Source of the DNA: CAYGHG01 sp964349515
GTDB taxonomy: Bacteria > Oederibacteriota > PGYV01 > CAYGHG01
DNA: 64,000 bases
Assembly (NCBI GenBank): GCA_964349515.1
Contig: CAYGHG010000002.1
Location: 1 to 64,000 of the forward strand
Direction: 5' to 3'
A program made the translations under genes and the position numbers. This document shows, in pieces, positions 42,499-51,935 of the stretch. Below the pieces are notes generated by a model. It worked only from the letters and a program-made list of their open reading frames with translations. It was not told where the DNA came from and did no database searches. Each line of letters begins with the position of its first letter. The stretch's first letter is position 1.

Positions 42499-43890
42499 AT
42501 GATAAAAAGACACCTTGCAGCCTCCGTGATGCTGCTTTTATCCTTAAGCGCTTACGCGGAGACAGCGGTTGACAAAGTAATCGACAGGCAGCAGAACTGG
42601 ATTCCAAAAAATTCGCCGTATATCATAAGCGGCGAAGTGGTAATAGAAAAAACAGGGTTTATAACCCTGCACCCCGGCACGACGGTAAGATTTAAGGAAG
42701 GCGCGCAGATTACGGTAAAGGGAGTGCTTTACTCAAAAGGCTCGCCGCAAAACCCGGTCAGGTTCATACCCGATGACGGCACGAGTTTTTATGAAGGAAT
42801 AAAATTTCAAAGCCCCTACAGAAACACGATAGAGCACAGTATTATGATAAGAGGCGGCATAATATCGGAAGGCACGAACGTTACGATAACAAACAACTAT
42901 ATTTTGAATTCAACAGGCATACAGCTTCAGCATTTATCGGTTACCCTGGTGAAAGATAATTATTTTTTTAACAATACCTACGGCATACATGCGGACGGCA
43001 GAAACATGCAGATGTCGGTGACGAACAATACTTTTAACAAAAACAGGTTCGCGCTTTATATAAATAATATTCCCGGCGCCCGGGCGGTGTTTAAGAATAA
43101 TAATTTCGTGCAAAACCAGGTGAACCTTACGAATTATTCGCCCTCTGATGTAGACTGCAAGGAAAACTACTGGGGCACCGCGGATGAAAAAATGGCGGCA
43201 AGGCTGATATTTGACAGGAAAAATAATAACAAAGTAGGGCGTGCGGTGTTTATGCCTCTTGCAAAACAGCCCTTTAAGCTCTTTCAGCCGCCTGCAGGTT
43301 TTATGGCGCTTGTCAAACAGTACCTCACGCTTAAGAGGCCGGATGAGGACCCTGAGAGGGTGGCTTTTGGGGGAAGTTTTACAGCCCAAATGCCTTTTAC
43401 CCCCGAGAGGGTTGTGTCTGAAACCAATTTAAGCCTGGGAGGCGCCGCGGAGTTCACCGCAAACATTACAGGGGTTTTTTTGTGGGGTATTGAAGCGAAG
43501 CAGTTTTTCAGCCTTACTGAAAAAAAGGAAGACTACGATTATTCGCTGTCAACATCACTTATAACAGCAAACCTCTACTTCTATCCGGGGTGGCAAAAAA
43601 ATGTCTGGCTGGTGCCTTATGTGAAAATGGGCAACGGTATAGCTCTGATAACCGAGGATTATTCTTCGGAGCAGCCGCTTTTTAACGGCACTTACTCAAA
43701 GAAACACCTTGAGGTAAACTACGCTTTTACCGCGGGCGTCGGGCTGGAGGTATTTCCGCTGAGAAATATATCTCTTAAGCTTGATGTAACATACGCAGTA
43801 GTAACGGCAAAGCATGGCGGGATAAACAGCGGCTGCGCTTCTTTCGGGACTATGTTATATTTTGATTCACCATTGTTTTTAAACAAGTGA
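42499..43890 (+). CDS. Right-handed beta-helix protein with C-terminal outer-membrane-barrel-like domain
   Basis: 463 residues. Signal peptide (MIKRHLAASVMLLLSLSAYA), then parallel beta-helix repeats about 25-220 (VVIEKTGFITLHPGTTVRFK, NVTITNNYILNST, VTLVKDNYFFNNTYGIHADG, MSVTNNTFNKNRF), of the NosD/pectate-lyase type. Residues about 290-463 have alternating amphipathic strands ending in FDSPLFLNK, like a small outer-membrane barrel. ATG 42499 with AGAGGTGG upstream. It begins just after the pseudokinase stop, so the two may be linked in function. The ligand is unknown. Confidence 0.65.
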   Translation: MIKRHLAASVMLLLSLSAYAETAVDKVIDRQQNWIPKNSPYIISGEVVIEKTGFITLHPGTTVRFKEGAQITVKGVLYSKGSPQNPVRFIPDDGTSFYEGIKFQSPYRNTIEHSIMIRGGIISEGTNVTITNNYILNSTGIQLQHLSVTLVKDNYFFNNTYGIHADGRNMQMSVTNNTFNKNRFALYINNIPGARAVFKNNNFVQNQVNLTNYSPSDVDCKENYWGTADEKMAARLIFDRKNNNKVGRAVFMPLAKQPFKLFQPPAGFMALVKQYLTLKRPDEDPERVAFGGSFTAQMPFTPERVVSETNLSLGGAAEFTANITGVFLWGIEAKQFFSLTEKKEDYDYSLSTSLITANLYFYPGWQKNVWLVPYVKMGNGIALITEDYSSEQPLFNGTYSKKHLEVNYAFTAGVGLEVFPLRNISLKLDVTYAVVTAKHGGINSGCASFGTMLYFDSPLFLNK

Positions 43891-43897
43891 AAAAGCA

Positions 43898-44179
43898 ATG
43901 AAGCACATAAAGGATATGCTGAAAGTTTTTATAAAGGATTCCGGCCTGGGCGGAAGGCAGGACTGGCGCGCCATAGAGGAGCGCTGGGAGGAATTTGCTC
44001 CTGAGGCCCCCTCCTCGGTTAAGCCGCTTATGATTGAAAAGGGGAGGCTGATAGTTACCGTGCCTGACAGCGCTGTTATGAGCGACATGACATACGCAAA
44101 GGCAAAGATACTGGCAAGGGTGAAAAAAGCGGGGCTGAACTTTCCCGTTAAAGAAATAGTATTAAGGATAAAACAGTGA
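43898..44179 (+). CDS. dciA: DciA-like (DUF721) replicative helicase loader
   Basis: 93 residues: W-containing helix (DWRAIEERWEEFAPE), then LMIEKGRLIVTVPDSAVMSD, a helix, and FPVKEIVLRIKQ, the DUF721 pattern. DciA is the ancestral loader of DnaB in bacteria lacking DnaC/DnaI. It sits just upstream of remB and gyrB, a position also seen in actinobacteria (recF-DUF721-gyrB). The stop overlaps remB by 4 bases. Confidence 0.75.
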   Translation: MKHIKDMLKVFIKDSGLGGRQDWRAIEERWEEFAPEAPSSVKPLMIEKGRLIVTVPDSAVMSDMTYAKAKILARVKKAGLNFPVKEIVLRIKQ

Positions 44180-44424
44180 ATAAAACCCTTCACATAGGTG
44201 AAAACATAGTTTTAAGCCTTTCCGGGGTGATAGGGATTTTCAAAAAAGGGGCGGTAAAGGGAAGAATGCTGGAGGAACTGCATAAAAACAGCACGGTCAG
44301 GAATGCTTTGCAGAACAGCGCAGCCGAGGTTATTGTGATTAAGGATAAAAAAACAGTTATGTACCATTCAAAAATATCGCCGGGCAGGCTCATAAAAAGG
44401 GCGGCAGGCGGGGAGGAAAAATAA
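44176..44424 (+). CDS. remB: RemB/DUF370-family regulator
   Basis: 82 residues: LHIGENIVLSLSGVIGIFKK at the start and AEVIVIKDKKTVMYHSKISPGRLIKR at the end match the DUF370 (RemA/RemB, YaaB) pattern. In Bacillus, remB (yaaB) lies between recF and gyrB, and RemA is a DNA-binding matrix regulator. The gene abuts gyrB (1 base to its ATG) and overlaps dciA. The middle section is longer than in Bacillus and basic. Confidence 0.75.
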   Translation: MNKTLHIGENIVLSLSGVIGIFKKGAVKGRMLEELHKNSTVRNALQNSAAEVIVIKDKKTVMYHSKISPGRLIKRAAGGEEK

Positions 44425-47001
44425 ATGGCAAAAAAAGAGAAAAAGGGCGCAAAAGAACAAAAAAGCGCGGCAAAGGAAAAACAGGAGAAGCTTAAACCTG
44501 AGGAAGCCGCAGAGAGCCGGGCGCCAAAAAGCAGTGATTACGGCGCTGATAAAATTACCGTACTTGAGGGGCTTGAGGCGGTAAGAAAAAGGCCCGCTAT
44601 GTACATTGGCAGCACCTCGTCAGCCGGGCTGCACCACCTGGTTTATGAAGTTGTGGACAACTCGATAGACGAGGCAATGGCAGGCTACTGCACCGATATA
44701 GGGGTTGCCATACACATTGACAATTCAATAACCGTAACCGATAACGGCCGCGGTATTCCGGTTGAACTGCACAAGCAGCAGAAAAAGTCGGCTCTTGAAG
44801 TCGTTCTTACGGTTCTGCACGCGGGCGGAAAGTTTGACCACGACACATACAAGGTATCAGGGGGACTGCACGGCGTCGGCGTATCGGTTGTAAATGCCCT
44901 GTCAGAATGGATGGAAGCGGAAGTAAAACGCGACGGTAAGACCTGGTTTCAGCGCTACGCCAGGGGCGTGCCGGAAAAAGATGTAAAAGCCATAGGCGAG
45001 GCAAAAAAGACCGGGACCAAGATAATGTTCAAGCCGGACAGCAAGATATTTGAAACCACCGAATACAATTTTGACATACTCGCAGGCAGGTTAAAGGAGC
45101 TTGCTTTCCTAAACAAAGGAATAAAGATAAAACTGCGCGACGAGAGGGGAAAAGAAGAAAAAGAAGAAATTTACCAGTACAACGGCGGTATAACCGAGTT
45201 TGTAAAAACCATGAATAAGAACAAAAACACCCTGTGCAAGCCTATAATAATAGAGGGTGAAAAGGATAAAATAGTCGCGGATGTCTGCATACAGTACAAC
45301 GACAGTTTCTCCGACAATATTTTATGCTTTGTAAACAACATCCGTACCATAGAGGGGGGCACCCACCTTTCCGGTTTTAAAACCGCGCTCACCAGGGCTT
45401 TTAACAACTTCGCCAAAAAGAACAAACTGTTCAAGAAAGACGAATTTACTCTAAACGGGGACGATGTGCGCGAGGGGCTCTCCGCTGTAGTGAGTGTAAA
45501 GGTGCCTGACCCGCAGTTTGAGGGGCAGACAAAGGCAAAGCTCGGAAATTCCGAGGTTGAAGGCGTGGTTAATTCACTGGTTTATGAAAAGCTTATTTCA
45601 TATTTTGAAGAGCAGCCTACAGAGGCAAAGAGGATAATAAACAAAGCAGTAGGGGCGGCGGAGGCAAGAGAAGCCGCCAAACGCGCGCGAGACCTCGCGA
45701 GAAGAAAAAGCGCGCTTGATTCCGGAGGGCTGCCGGGAAAACTGGCGGACTGTCAGGAGAGGGATCCGGAGCTGTGCGAACTGTATCTGGTTGAGGGGGA
45801 TTCCGCAGGAGGCTCCGCAAAACAGGCCCGCGACAGGCGGCACCAGGCAATACTGCCGCTAAAGGGAAAAATTTTAAACGTGGAAAAGGCCAGGATAGAC
45901 AAAGTATTAAATAATGAGGAAATAAAGACCATGATAACCGCCATAGGCGCGGGGGTGGGCGCGGATAATTTTGACATCACAAGAGCGAGGTATCACAAGC
46001 TTATACTGATGACCGATGCCGATGTTGACGGCGCGCACATCAGAACGCTGCTGCTTACATTCCTTTTCAGACAGGCAAAGCCGCTGCTGGAAGCGGGATA
46101 TGTCTATATAGCACAGCCGCCGCTTTACAAGGTAAAAAAAGGAAAAGCAGAGCGCTATCTGAAAAACGAAAAAGAGATGACCCTGTATTTAAACGAGGAA
46201 GGGATAAAGGGGTTAAAACTTTTTCAGGCAGGCAAAAAAGGCCCGGCAAAAAAGGAAATAAGCGAGTCAAACATCCGGGAAGTGTTAAGCGACATCATTG
46301 AAATCGAGCATATGATGCCGAAGATCAAGAGGGCGGGTGTTTCGATATCCGGCTACTTAAACGAAAAAGGTAAAAAGGGGAATATGCCTTCTTATGAAAT
46401 TTCGGTTAACGGAGAGGCTGAGTTCTTTTACTCTGAGAAAGAGCTTGCCGAGGCGCTGAAAAAATACGCGCCAAAGGTGACGGCGAAAAGTTCTTTTGAA
46501 GAGATGCAGGAAGCCTCGAAAACCGCGAAAAAGGAAATCAGGCTGACAGACCTGACCGAGATTGCGGAGCTAAAACTCATAGAGCACATATCAAAGAAAC
46601 TCGAAGCAAAGGGGCTCAATGCAGCCGAACTTTTTGAAGAAGAGTATGATTCAATTGAAAACGGCAGGGAGAAGGACAAAAAGGACATGACGCCTATGTT
46701 TAAGGCTTTAGACGGCGAGGAGGAAACGCTGATATTTACCGTCAAAGAGCTTGCTGATTTCATAAAAGAGCGCGGTAAAAAAGGGCTCGGAATGCAGCGC
46801 TATAAAGGGTTGGGAGAAATGAACCCGGATCAGCTGTGGGATACCACGATGAACCCGGAGACGAGGACCCTGCTTCAGATTACGCTTGACGACGCGGTAA
46901 AGGCTGACGAGATATTCACGGTGCTGATGGGAGACGAAGTGGAGCCGCGCAGGCGCTTCATAGAGGAGCACGCGCTGGAGGTAAAAAATCTTGACATATA
47001 G
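44425..47001 (+). CDS. gyrB: DNA gyrase subunit B
   Basis: 858 residues, longer than the usual 640. The first 40 residues are a Lys/Glu-rich extension. The ATPase domain has RKRPAMYIGS, DNSIDEAMAG, DNGRGIPVELH and GGLHGVGVSVVNAL; the TOPRIM domain has VEGDSAGGSAKQARDR and DADVDGAHIRTLLLT. Between about 580 and 780 lies an insertion of some 180 residues before GLGMQRYKGLGEMNPDQLW, at the place where proteobacterial GyrB also carries extra sequence. The GGAGG site lies within the end of remB. gyrA is 4.5 kb upstream. Confidence 0.96.
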   Translation: MAKKEKKGAKEQKSAAKEKQEKLKPEEAAESRAPKSSDYGADKITVLEGLEAVRKRPAMYIGSTSSAGLHHLVYEVVDNSIDEAMAGYCTDIGVAIHIDNSITVTDNGRGIPVELHKQQKKSALEVVLTVLHAGGKFDHDTYKVSGGLHGVGVSVVNALSEWMEAEVKRDGKTWFQRYARGVPEKDVKAIGEAKKTGTKIMFKPDSKIFETTEYNFDILAGRLKELAFLNKGIKIKLRDERGKEEKEEIYQYNGGITEFVKTMNKNKNTLCKPIIIEGEKDKIVADVCIQYNDSFSDNILCFVNNIRTIEGGTHLSGFKTALTRAFNNFAKKNKLFKKDEFTLNGDDVREGLSAVVSVKVPDPQFEGQTKAKLGNSEVEGVVNSLVYEKLISYFEEQPTEAKRIINKAVGAAEAREAAKRARDLARRKSALDSGGLPGKLADCQERDPELCELYLVEGDSAGGSAKQARDRRHQAILPLKGKILNVEKARIDKVLNNEEIKTMITAIGAGVGADNFDITRARYHKLILMTDADVDGAHIRTLLLTFLFRQAKPLLEAGYVYIAQPPLYKVKKGKAERYLKNEKEMTLYLNEEGIKGLKLFQAGKKGPAKKEISESNIREVLSDIIEIEHMMPKIKRAGVSISGYLNEKGKKGNMPSYEISVNGEAEFFYSEKELAEALKKYAPKVTAKSSFEEMQEASKTAKKEIRLTDLTEIAELKLIEHISKKLEAKGLNAAELFEEEYDSIENGREKDKKDMTPMFKALDGEEETLIFTVKELADFIKERGKKGLGMQRYKGLGEMNPDQLWDTTMNPETRTLLQITLDDAVKADEIFTVLMGDEVEPRRRFIEEHALEVKNLDI

Positions 47002-47013
47002 GCGGGATGAATC

Positions 47014-47676
47014 ATGGCTGATAAGAACCTGACTGAAGCGCTGAAGGCATCAAGGCTGTTTTCAGGCGTTTCAAAAAAAGGCCTCGCGGTGCTTTCCGAA
47101 GGGGCGGTATATAACCGTTACCGCAGGGGAGCGGTGATATTCAGCGAAGGAGAGGCCGGAATCAGCCTACATATAATATCCAAAGGCTCTGTCAAAATTA
47201 TGAAGCATACGAAAGAAGGCCGCTCCAAGACGCTGGCCATATTGAAAGAGCGCGAAAGCTTCGGCGAGATGGCGATACTCACAAAAGAGGCGCGCTCGGC
47301 AACTGTGGAGGCGCTGACAGCCGCCGAGACGGTTTCAATTGCGAAAGAATTTTTTGAAGAGGCGATAGTAAAAGAGCCCTCTATTTCGCTTCAGATAATA
47401 AGGACGCTCTCCGAGAGGCTCGCGCGAGCTGACAGGGACATAAAAAATCTGGCGCTTGGCGGGGCAAAGGCCCGTGTTGCCTGTGTCATTATGGATTTCA
47501 AAGAGGCGATGGACAGCGTGAAATTTACCCATCAGGACATAGCAGAGCTTGCGGGCTTAACCCGAGAGACCACCACGAGGACTTTGAAACAGCTTGAAGA
47601 GGAGAAGTTCATAAAATTTGAGGGAAAAAAGATTAAAATACCCGACGAGGAAAAAATGAAGGAGCTTTGTTCATAA
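47014..47676 (+). CDS. Crp/Fnr-family transcriptional regulator
   Basis: 220 residues: cyclic-nucleotide-binding domain about 12-130 with FGEMAILTKEARSATVEALT, the phosphate-binding cassette with Glu and Arg in the usual places for cAMP. A dimer helix follows, then an HTH about 165-210 (THQDIAELAGLTRETTTRTL). No Cys cluster is present, so it is not an Fnr oxygen sensor. A class III cyclase is encoded 671 bases downstream in the same run, a natural source of the ligand. ATG 47014. Confidence 0.85.
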   Translation: MADKNLTEALKASRLFSGVSKKGLAVLSEGAVYNRYRRGAVIFSEGEAGISLHIISKGSVKIMKHTKEGRSKTLAILKERESFGEMAILTKEARSATVEALTAAETVSIAKEFFEEAIVKEPSISLQIIRTLSERLARADRDIKNLALGGAKARVACVIMDFKEAMDSVKFTHQDIAELAGLTRETTTRTLKQLEEEKFIKFEGKKIKIPDEEKMKELCS

Positions 47677-47677
47677 C

Positions 47678-48328
47678 ATGAAATTTAAAGCCGCTATTTT
47701 TGACATTGACGGGGTCATAATAGACACCGCGCACGTCCACCATCTCTCATGGAAAGAGCTGTTTAAGGATTACGGCATTGATTTTACCTTCCGGGATTTT
47801 AAGACAAAAATAGACGCAATGCCCAGGGAGAAAGGGCTTAAAAAGATAGTCCCTCACCTGTCCGACGAAATGATAAAAAAAGAGGCCGAGAGAAAGCAGA
47901 AATTTTTCATGAAGTTTTTAAACGAAACTGATATCCCGGTATTTATGAGTACGGTAAAACTGATAAAAGACTTGAAAAAGCGGGGGATTAAAACAGCGAT
48001 GGCGTCATCGAGCAAAAATGCCGCACCCATACTTAAAAGACTCGGGTATTTTGAGCTGTTTGATACAGACGCTCGCGGGGCTTATGTAAAAAGAGGGAAG
48101 CCTTACCCGGATTTATTCCTTAAAGCCGCGAAAAAGTTAAAGGTAAAACCGGAAGAGTGCGTGGTGTTTGAAGATGCGCAAAAGGGAATAGACGCAGCCG
48201 TAAGCGCGGGAATGAAAAGCATAGGCGTGAAAAGGGACAAAGACAACCCGCTGAAAAATGCAGACCTGATAATCCCTGATTTAAAGCATGTGAGTTACGC
48301 TAAAATAAACGCGCTGTTTAAGGCTTAA
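47678..48328 (+). CDS. HAD-superfamily phosphatase (beta-phosphoglucomutase-like)
   Basis: 216 residues. Motif I FDIDGVIIDTAHVHHLSWKE (nucleophile Asp8, acid/base Asp10), a helical cap, motif II TAMASSSKNA, motif III Lys in KRGKPYPDLFLKAA, motif IV VVFEDAQKGIDAA. The arrangement is that of beta-phosphoglucomutase/YcjU-type enzymes. The substrate is probably a sugar phosphate. It lies 1 base after the Crp-type gene and 18 before the cyclase gene. Confidence 0.82.
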   Translation: MKFKAAIFDIDGVIIDTAHVHHLSWKELFKDYGIDFTFRDFKTKIDAMPREKGLKKIVPHLSDEMIKKEAERKQKFFMKFLNETDIPVFMSTVKLIKDLKKRGIKTAMASSSKNAAPILKRLGYFELFDTDARGAYVKRGKPYPDLFLKAAKKLKVKPEECVVFEDAQKGIDAAVSAGMKSIGVKRDKDNPLKNADLIIPDLKHVSYAKINALFKA

Positions 48329-48346
48329 AAAGACGGAGGCGCTCCG

Positions 48347-49417
48347 ATGAAGGAGAAAATTAAACCCAACACAGGCCTTCTTGCAGTGACGAGCATGGCC
48401 CTTGGAGCCGCTGTTGCAGGTTTTTATCAGCCGGCTGCAGAAATCATAATGCCCTATCTTAAAGATAATTTTAGTGAATACAGCAGATACCACGGGATAA
48501 TACAGTTTGGAATTATGGCGCTTGCAGTTTCGTGCGTGATATATCTAATCAGCTTCATAGCTGTCTCTGATTTCGCTGCAATGACTTATAAGTACCTGAT
48601 AAACTACATGTCGGTAAAAAGGCTTTTGCCGCTTTCATTTAAGCCAAAAGCAAGGTTTGCCTTTAAAGGCGTTTATTCCGATATGACCTCTGTCATTAAT
48701 TCCCTCGCGGATATGCTTTTGTGCTTCAAAAAGGACAAGGACAAATTTGAAAAAACAGTTGAAATGTATCTTGACCCGATAGTAAAGCGTGAGATGGAAC
48801 AAAGGGGGATACACGAAGTTTATATAGGGGGTAAAAAGAGGACCGCCACCATATTCTTTTCCGACCTCAGGGGGTTTACTTCTTTTACCGAAACGCACGA
48901 ACCGGATAAAGTGGTGGAAGTGCTGAATGAATATCTTTCCGTTTCAACGAAAATTATTGACAAATACAAAGGAAGGGTGAATAAATATATAGGCGACGCA
49001 GTCATGGCAGTTTTTGAAGAGCCTCCAAAGTATGCTGAGTACCTGGATTGCGACAAGGCTGTTATGGCATCGCTGGAAATAAGGGACAAATTTGAAAGGA
49101 TGTTGTACGTCTGGAAGGAAAAGATAGACCCCGCGATGACCGTGGGGCTCGGCATCGGGCTTGCACGGGGCGTCGTAATATCCGGAAATATAGGCTCCTC
49201 CGAGAGAATGGAGCATACAGTTATAGGCGACAAGGTAAATTTTGCCAGCAGGCTGTGCTCAACGGCAAAAAACGGCGAAATAATAATAAGCGACGACATA
49301 TATTCACTGCTTATGGAAAAGCTTGAAGTTGAAGTGCTCGCGCCCTGCGAAATCAAGGGAAAGGCGGGCGTTCATAATATTTATTCGGTGAAAACCAGAA
49401 GGATGCTTGAGAGATGA
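48347..49417 (+). CDS. Class III adenylate/guanylate cyclase, membrane-bound
   Basis: 356 residues with two N-terminal TM helices (about 10-30 and 50-72), a linker helix and a class III cyclase domain (about 165-345). Metal Asp residues: TIFFSDLRGFTSFTE and NKYIGDAVMAVFEEP. Transition-state residues Asn and Arg: VNFASRLCST. The Lys in NKYIGD and Asp in IGDKVN suggest ATP as substrate. GGAGG precedes ATG 48347. Together with the Crp-type protein, this forms a probable cAMP circuit. Confidence 0.87.
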   Translation: MKEKIKPNTGLLAVTSMALGAAVAGFYQPAAEIIMPYLKDNFSEYSRYHGIIQFGIMALAVSCVIYLISFIAVSDFAAMTYKYLINYMSVKRLLPLSFKPKARFAFKGVYSDMTSVINSLADMLLCFKKDKDKFEKTVEMYLDPIVKREMEQRGIHEVYIGGKKRTATIFFSDLRGFTSFTETHEPDKVVEVLNEYLSVSTKIIDKYKGRVNKYIGDAVMAVFEEPPKYAEYLDCDKAVMASLEIRDKFERMLYVWKEKIDPAMTVGLGIGLARGVVISGNIGSSERMEHTVIGDKVNFASRLCSTAKNGEIIISDDIYSLLMEKLEVEVLAPCEIKGKAGVHNIYSVKTRRMLER

Positions 49418-50097
49418 AAAAAATTTTAATACGGACGGCGGCTGTTGCCGCATGCCTTGCCTGGGCGGTATTTGCTTTTGCCTGGTTCGGATTCAGCGAA
49501 GAGGCAAGAGTAGAGAAAAAAATAATACCATATAAAGGTGATGAAAAAAAATGTGATTTTATCGAGCAAGGCTGGAACGTATGGATCAAAGAAGGCAAAG
49601 AGGGGTATTCGCGCAGCGTTATAAAGAGCCGGAAGTTTTTAGGGTTTGTTTTAAGCGAAAAGGAAACATACGAGTCCGGAGTGATAAAAAAACCCCAGGA
49701 TGCTGTTTTGATAACAGGCGCTGGCAAGGCAAAGCACCCTATAACAGTACCCAAAGAAACATATGTCCACTACGAACACAAGCTTGAGGCGACAGCCTAC
49801 GACCCGTCGCCCGAGTCAAACGGCCTTGAATGGGCGGGAATCACCTCGCTTGGCTGGAGGACGCGCCACGGCATAGCCGCTGTTGACCCGAAAGTAATAT
49901 CGCTCCGCTCGCTTTTGTACATTGAAGGGTACGGATTTGCGTGGGCAGGCGACATAGGCGGCGACATAAAGGGAAAGAGAATAGACCTCTGTTATAACAC
50001 CACGAAAGAAGCCCTGCACTACGGCAGGAAGAAAAATGTGAAAGTATATGTCCTCGGAAGAAGGCCCGCAAGCTACTACTCCGCAAAGAAACAATAA
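49414..50097 (+). CDS. Exported 3D-domain protein (possible peptidoglycan lytic enzyme)
   Basis: 227 residues with one N-terminal TM or signal segment (about 5-27). The middle part is G5-like; the C-terminal 3D domain has LEATAYDPSPESNG, TRHGIAAVDPKVISLRSLLY, GYGFAWAGDIGGDIKGKRID and VKVYVLGRR, with the conserved Asp residues of YabE/YocH/MltA-type double-psi barrels. Such domains cleave or bind peptidoglycan. It overlaps the cyclase gene by 4 bases. Confidence 0.8.
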   Translation: MKKILIRTAAVAACLAWAVFAFAWFGFSEEARVEKKIIPYKGDEKKCDFIEQGWNVWIKEGKEGYSRSVIKSRKFLGFVLSEKETYESGVIKKPQDAVLITGAGKAKHPITVPKETYVHYEHKLEATAYDPSPESNGLEWAGITSLGWRTRHGIAAVDPKVISLRSLLYIEGYGFAWAGDIGGDIKGKRIDLCYNTTKEALHYGRKKNVKVYVLGRRPASYYSAKKQ

Positions 50098-50105
50098 TAT
50101 ATAAA

Positions 50106-51932
50106 ATGAATAAAAACGCCGCATACACAGCGCTCGTTTCACTCTCAGGAGGGATAAGCGGGTTTATTTTTTTTACAGCCCTGTCGGGCGGTTTTTTTCC
50201 GGCTCTTACAAGGGCACAGGGCTCTTTTCTTGAACCCTTTTTGTACATAGTGATTTTCAGCATTGCCGCATCGGCGCTTCACGTTACAGCCTCGGCTTTT
50301 GTATCGGCAGCCGCAGGCATTGAAAGAAGCGAGGCATACGCCGGCACAGGCAGGGCGGTGTCCCTGCCCGTTGTGGTTTCTTTTTTATACCCTGTTCTTG
50401 CAGTGTTTGAAAAAAAAATATCTTCAGTAGAACTGCTTCTCCTCGGCAATGTGCTCAAACCAATATCAGGATACACAGATATCGGCCCTGCGGGTTATGC
50501 GTTTCTTGTGCTCTTCGGAGTTATCTTCACCGCCCAGCTTGCCGTTTTCACGCTCTACGCGGCCTCTAAAATATTAAAAAACAGCGCGCTCTCATCAGGC
50601 GGGCTCCAAAAAATAGTATTCATACAGCTTTTCATACTCTATGCAGGCACCGGGCTTTATACGGTTTTTTCTTACCCTCCGACAGGCGATGAGCCTTATT
50701 ACATGATGAATATTGAAGCTGTTAAAAAAGGGCATGGCTTGAATCTCGAGCCTCTTTACAAAGAACCCTCTTCGTATTCAAAAGTATACCCCGGAGAGCT
50801 TGACTCCTCGTTTAGGGTGCACAACGCGCCGGGCGCGTCAGGGGGCGTTTATACCAGGCATCCGCCCGCTGTTTCTTTCCTTGTAATGCCCTTTTATCTT
50901 TCTGCAGGCAGGTTTGGCGCGGCGCTCGTAATAAGCGTTCTCTCCGCTCTTTTAGGCGCGCTGTTTTTCAGGTACGCCTGCGCCCTTACAAACAATACGC
51001 GGTTGAGCTATGCGGGCACCGGGGTGTTTTTTATGTCAGCGCCCCTGTTTGTAAATTCCTCCCTCATACTGACTGAAATCCCGGCAGCGCTTCTTGCGCT
51101 TTACTGTTTCGGATTTTTTACGGGTGCTGAGCGCAAAAGAAACCCTTTTGTACTGTTTATCTGCCTGGCACTGCTGCCGTGGTTCCATCTGAAATTTGCC
51201 GTCCTGTCAGCAGCAGGCGCGCTCATTTACACCGCAGTTAAGTTAAGAACAAAAGAGAAACTTTTGCCGGAGGATTTAAAAGGCTTTGCCGCTGCCGCGG
51301 TTTCGTTTGCCCTGTTCGCGTGGTTTTATTTTTCCGTTTTCGGCACAAAAGCCGCAGGGCTTTACACAAAACAGGACTTTTATTTTATTTTTGACGCGGC
51401 CTACATGCTCAAAGCATTTTTCGCAGTGCAGTTTGACAGGAATTACGGGCTGCTTGTTTACGCGCCTGTTTACGCGGCGGCACTGTGGGGTATGGCGGAG
51501 GCTGTTTTAAAGAAAGAGGCTGAAAAAATTTACGGGGTAATCTTTGCGTGCGCATACGCCTGTGTTTATCTCTTCTGGAACGACTGGACGGGCTCTATGA
51601 CGCCGGCGCGCCAGCTGATACCCTCTGTGACAGTATTCGCGTTTTTCGGGCTGATGTTTATTAATTCGCACAACCTTGAAAAGAAAAAATTGTTCCTGGC
51701 GGCAGCCGGGCTCTCTGTGTTTACAGGCTGGCTGCTGGCCGCACTGCCTATACTGCGCTACGCCTCCTCCCGCAATAAAATCTTTACGGTGCTTGATGCA
51801 AAGGCGCCGGGTTTTATGTGGTTTTTTCCGGACTTTAATGCTATACTGACGCCTGCTTTGGCGGTTTCAGCTCTTTATTTCCTGCTGATTATAACAGCTT
51901 TCTTTTATATAAGGGCCGCGAAAAAGGCTTGA
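50106..51932 (+). CDS. GT-C-type membrane glycosyltransferase
   Basis: 608 residues with about 12 hydrophobic helices. After the fourth or fifth helix comes SYPPTGDEPYYMMNIEAVKK (about 195-214), an Asp-Glu motif in the first large loop like those of PMT/ArnT-family enzymes. Further on are YTRHPPAVSFLVMPFYL and WNDWTGSMTPARQLIPSV, seen in related uncharacterised GT39-like proteins. It probably transfers a polyprenyl-linked sugar. It is 8 bases after the 3D-domain gene. No ribosome site is seen. Confidence 0.65.
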   Translation: MNKNAAYTALVSLSGGISGFIFFTALSGGFFPALTRAQGSFLEPFLYIVIFSIAASALHVTASAFVSAAAGIERSEAYAGTGRAVSLPVVVSFLYPVLAVFEKKISSVELLLLGNVLKPISGYTDIGPAGYAFLVLFGVIFTAQLAVFTLYAASKILKNSALSSGGLQKIVFIQLFILYAGTGLYTVFSYPPTGDEPYYMMNIEAVKKGHGLNLEPLYKEPSSYSKVYPGELDSSFRVHNAPGASGGVYTRHPPAVSFLVMPFYLSAGRFGAALVISVLSALLGALFFRYACALTNNTRLSYAGTGVFFMSAPLFVNSSLILTEIPAALLALYCFGFFTGAERKRNPFVLFICLALLPWFHLKFAVLSAAGALIYTAVKLRTKEKLLPEDLKGFAAAAVSFALFAWFYFSVFGTKAAGLYTKQDFYFIFDAAYMLKAFFAVQFDRNYGLLVYAPVYAAALWGMAEAVLKKEAEKIYGVIFACAYACVYLFWNDWTGSMTPARQLIPSVTVFAFFGLMFINSHNLEKKKLFLAAAGLSVFTGWLLAALPILRYASSRNKIFTVLDAKAPGFMWFFPDFNAILTPALAVSALYFLLIITAFFYIRAAKKA

Positions 51933-51935
51933 TAA

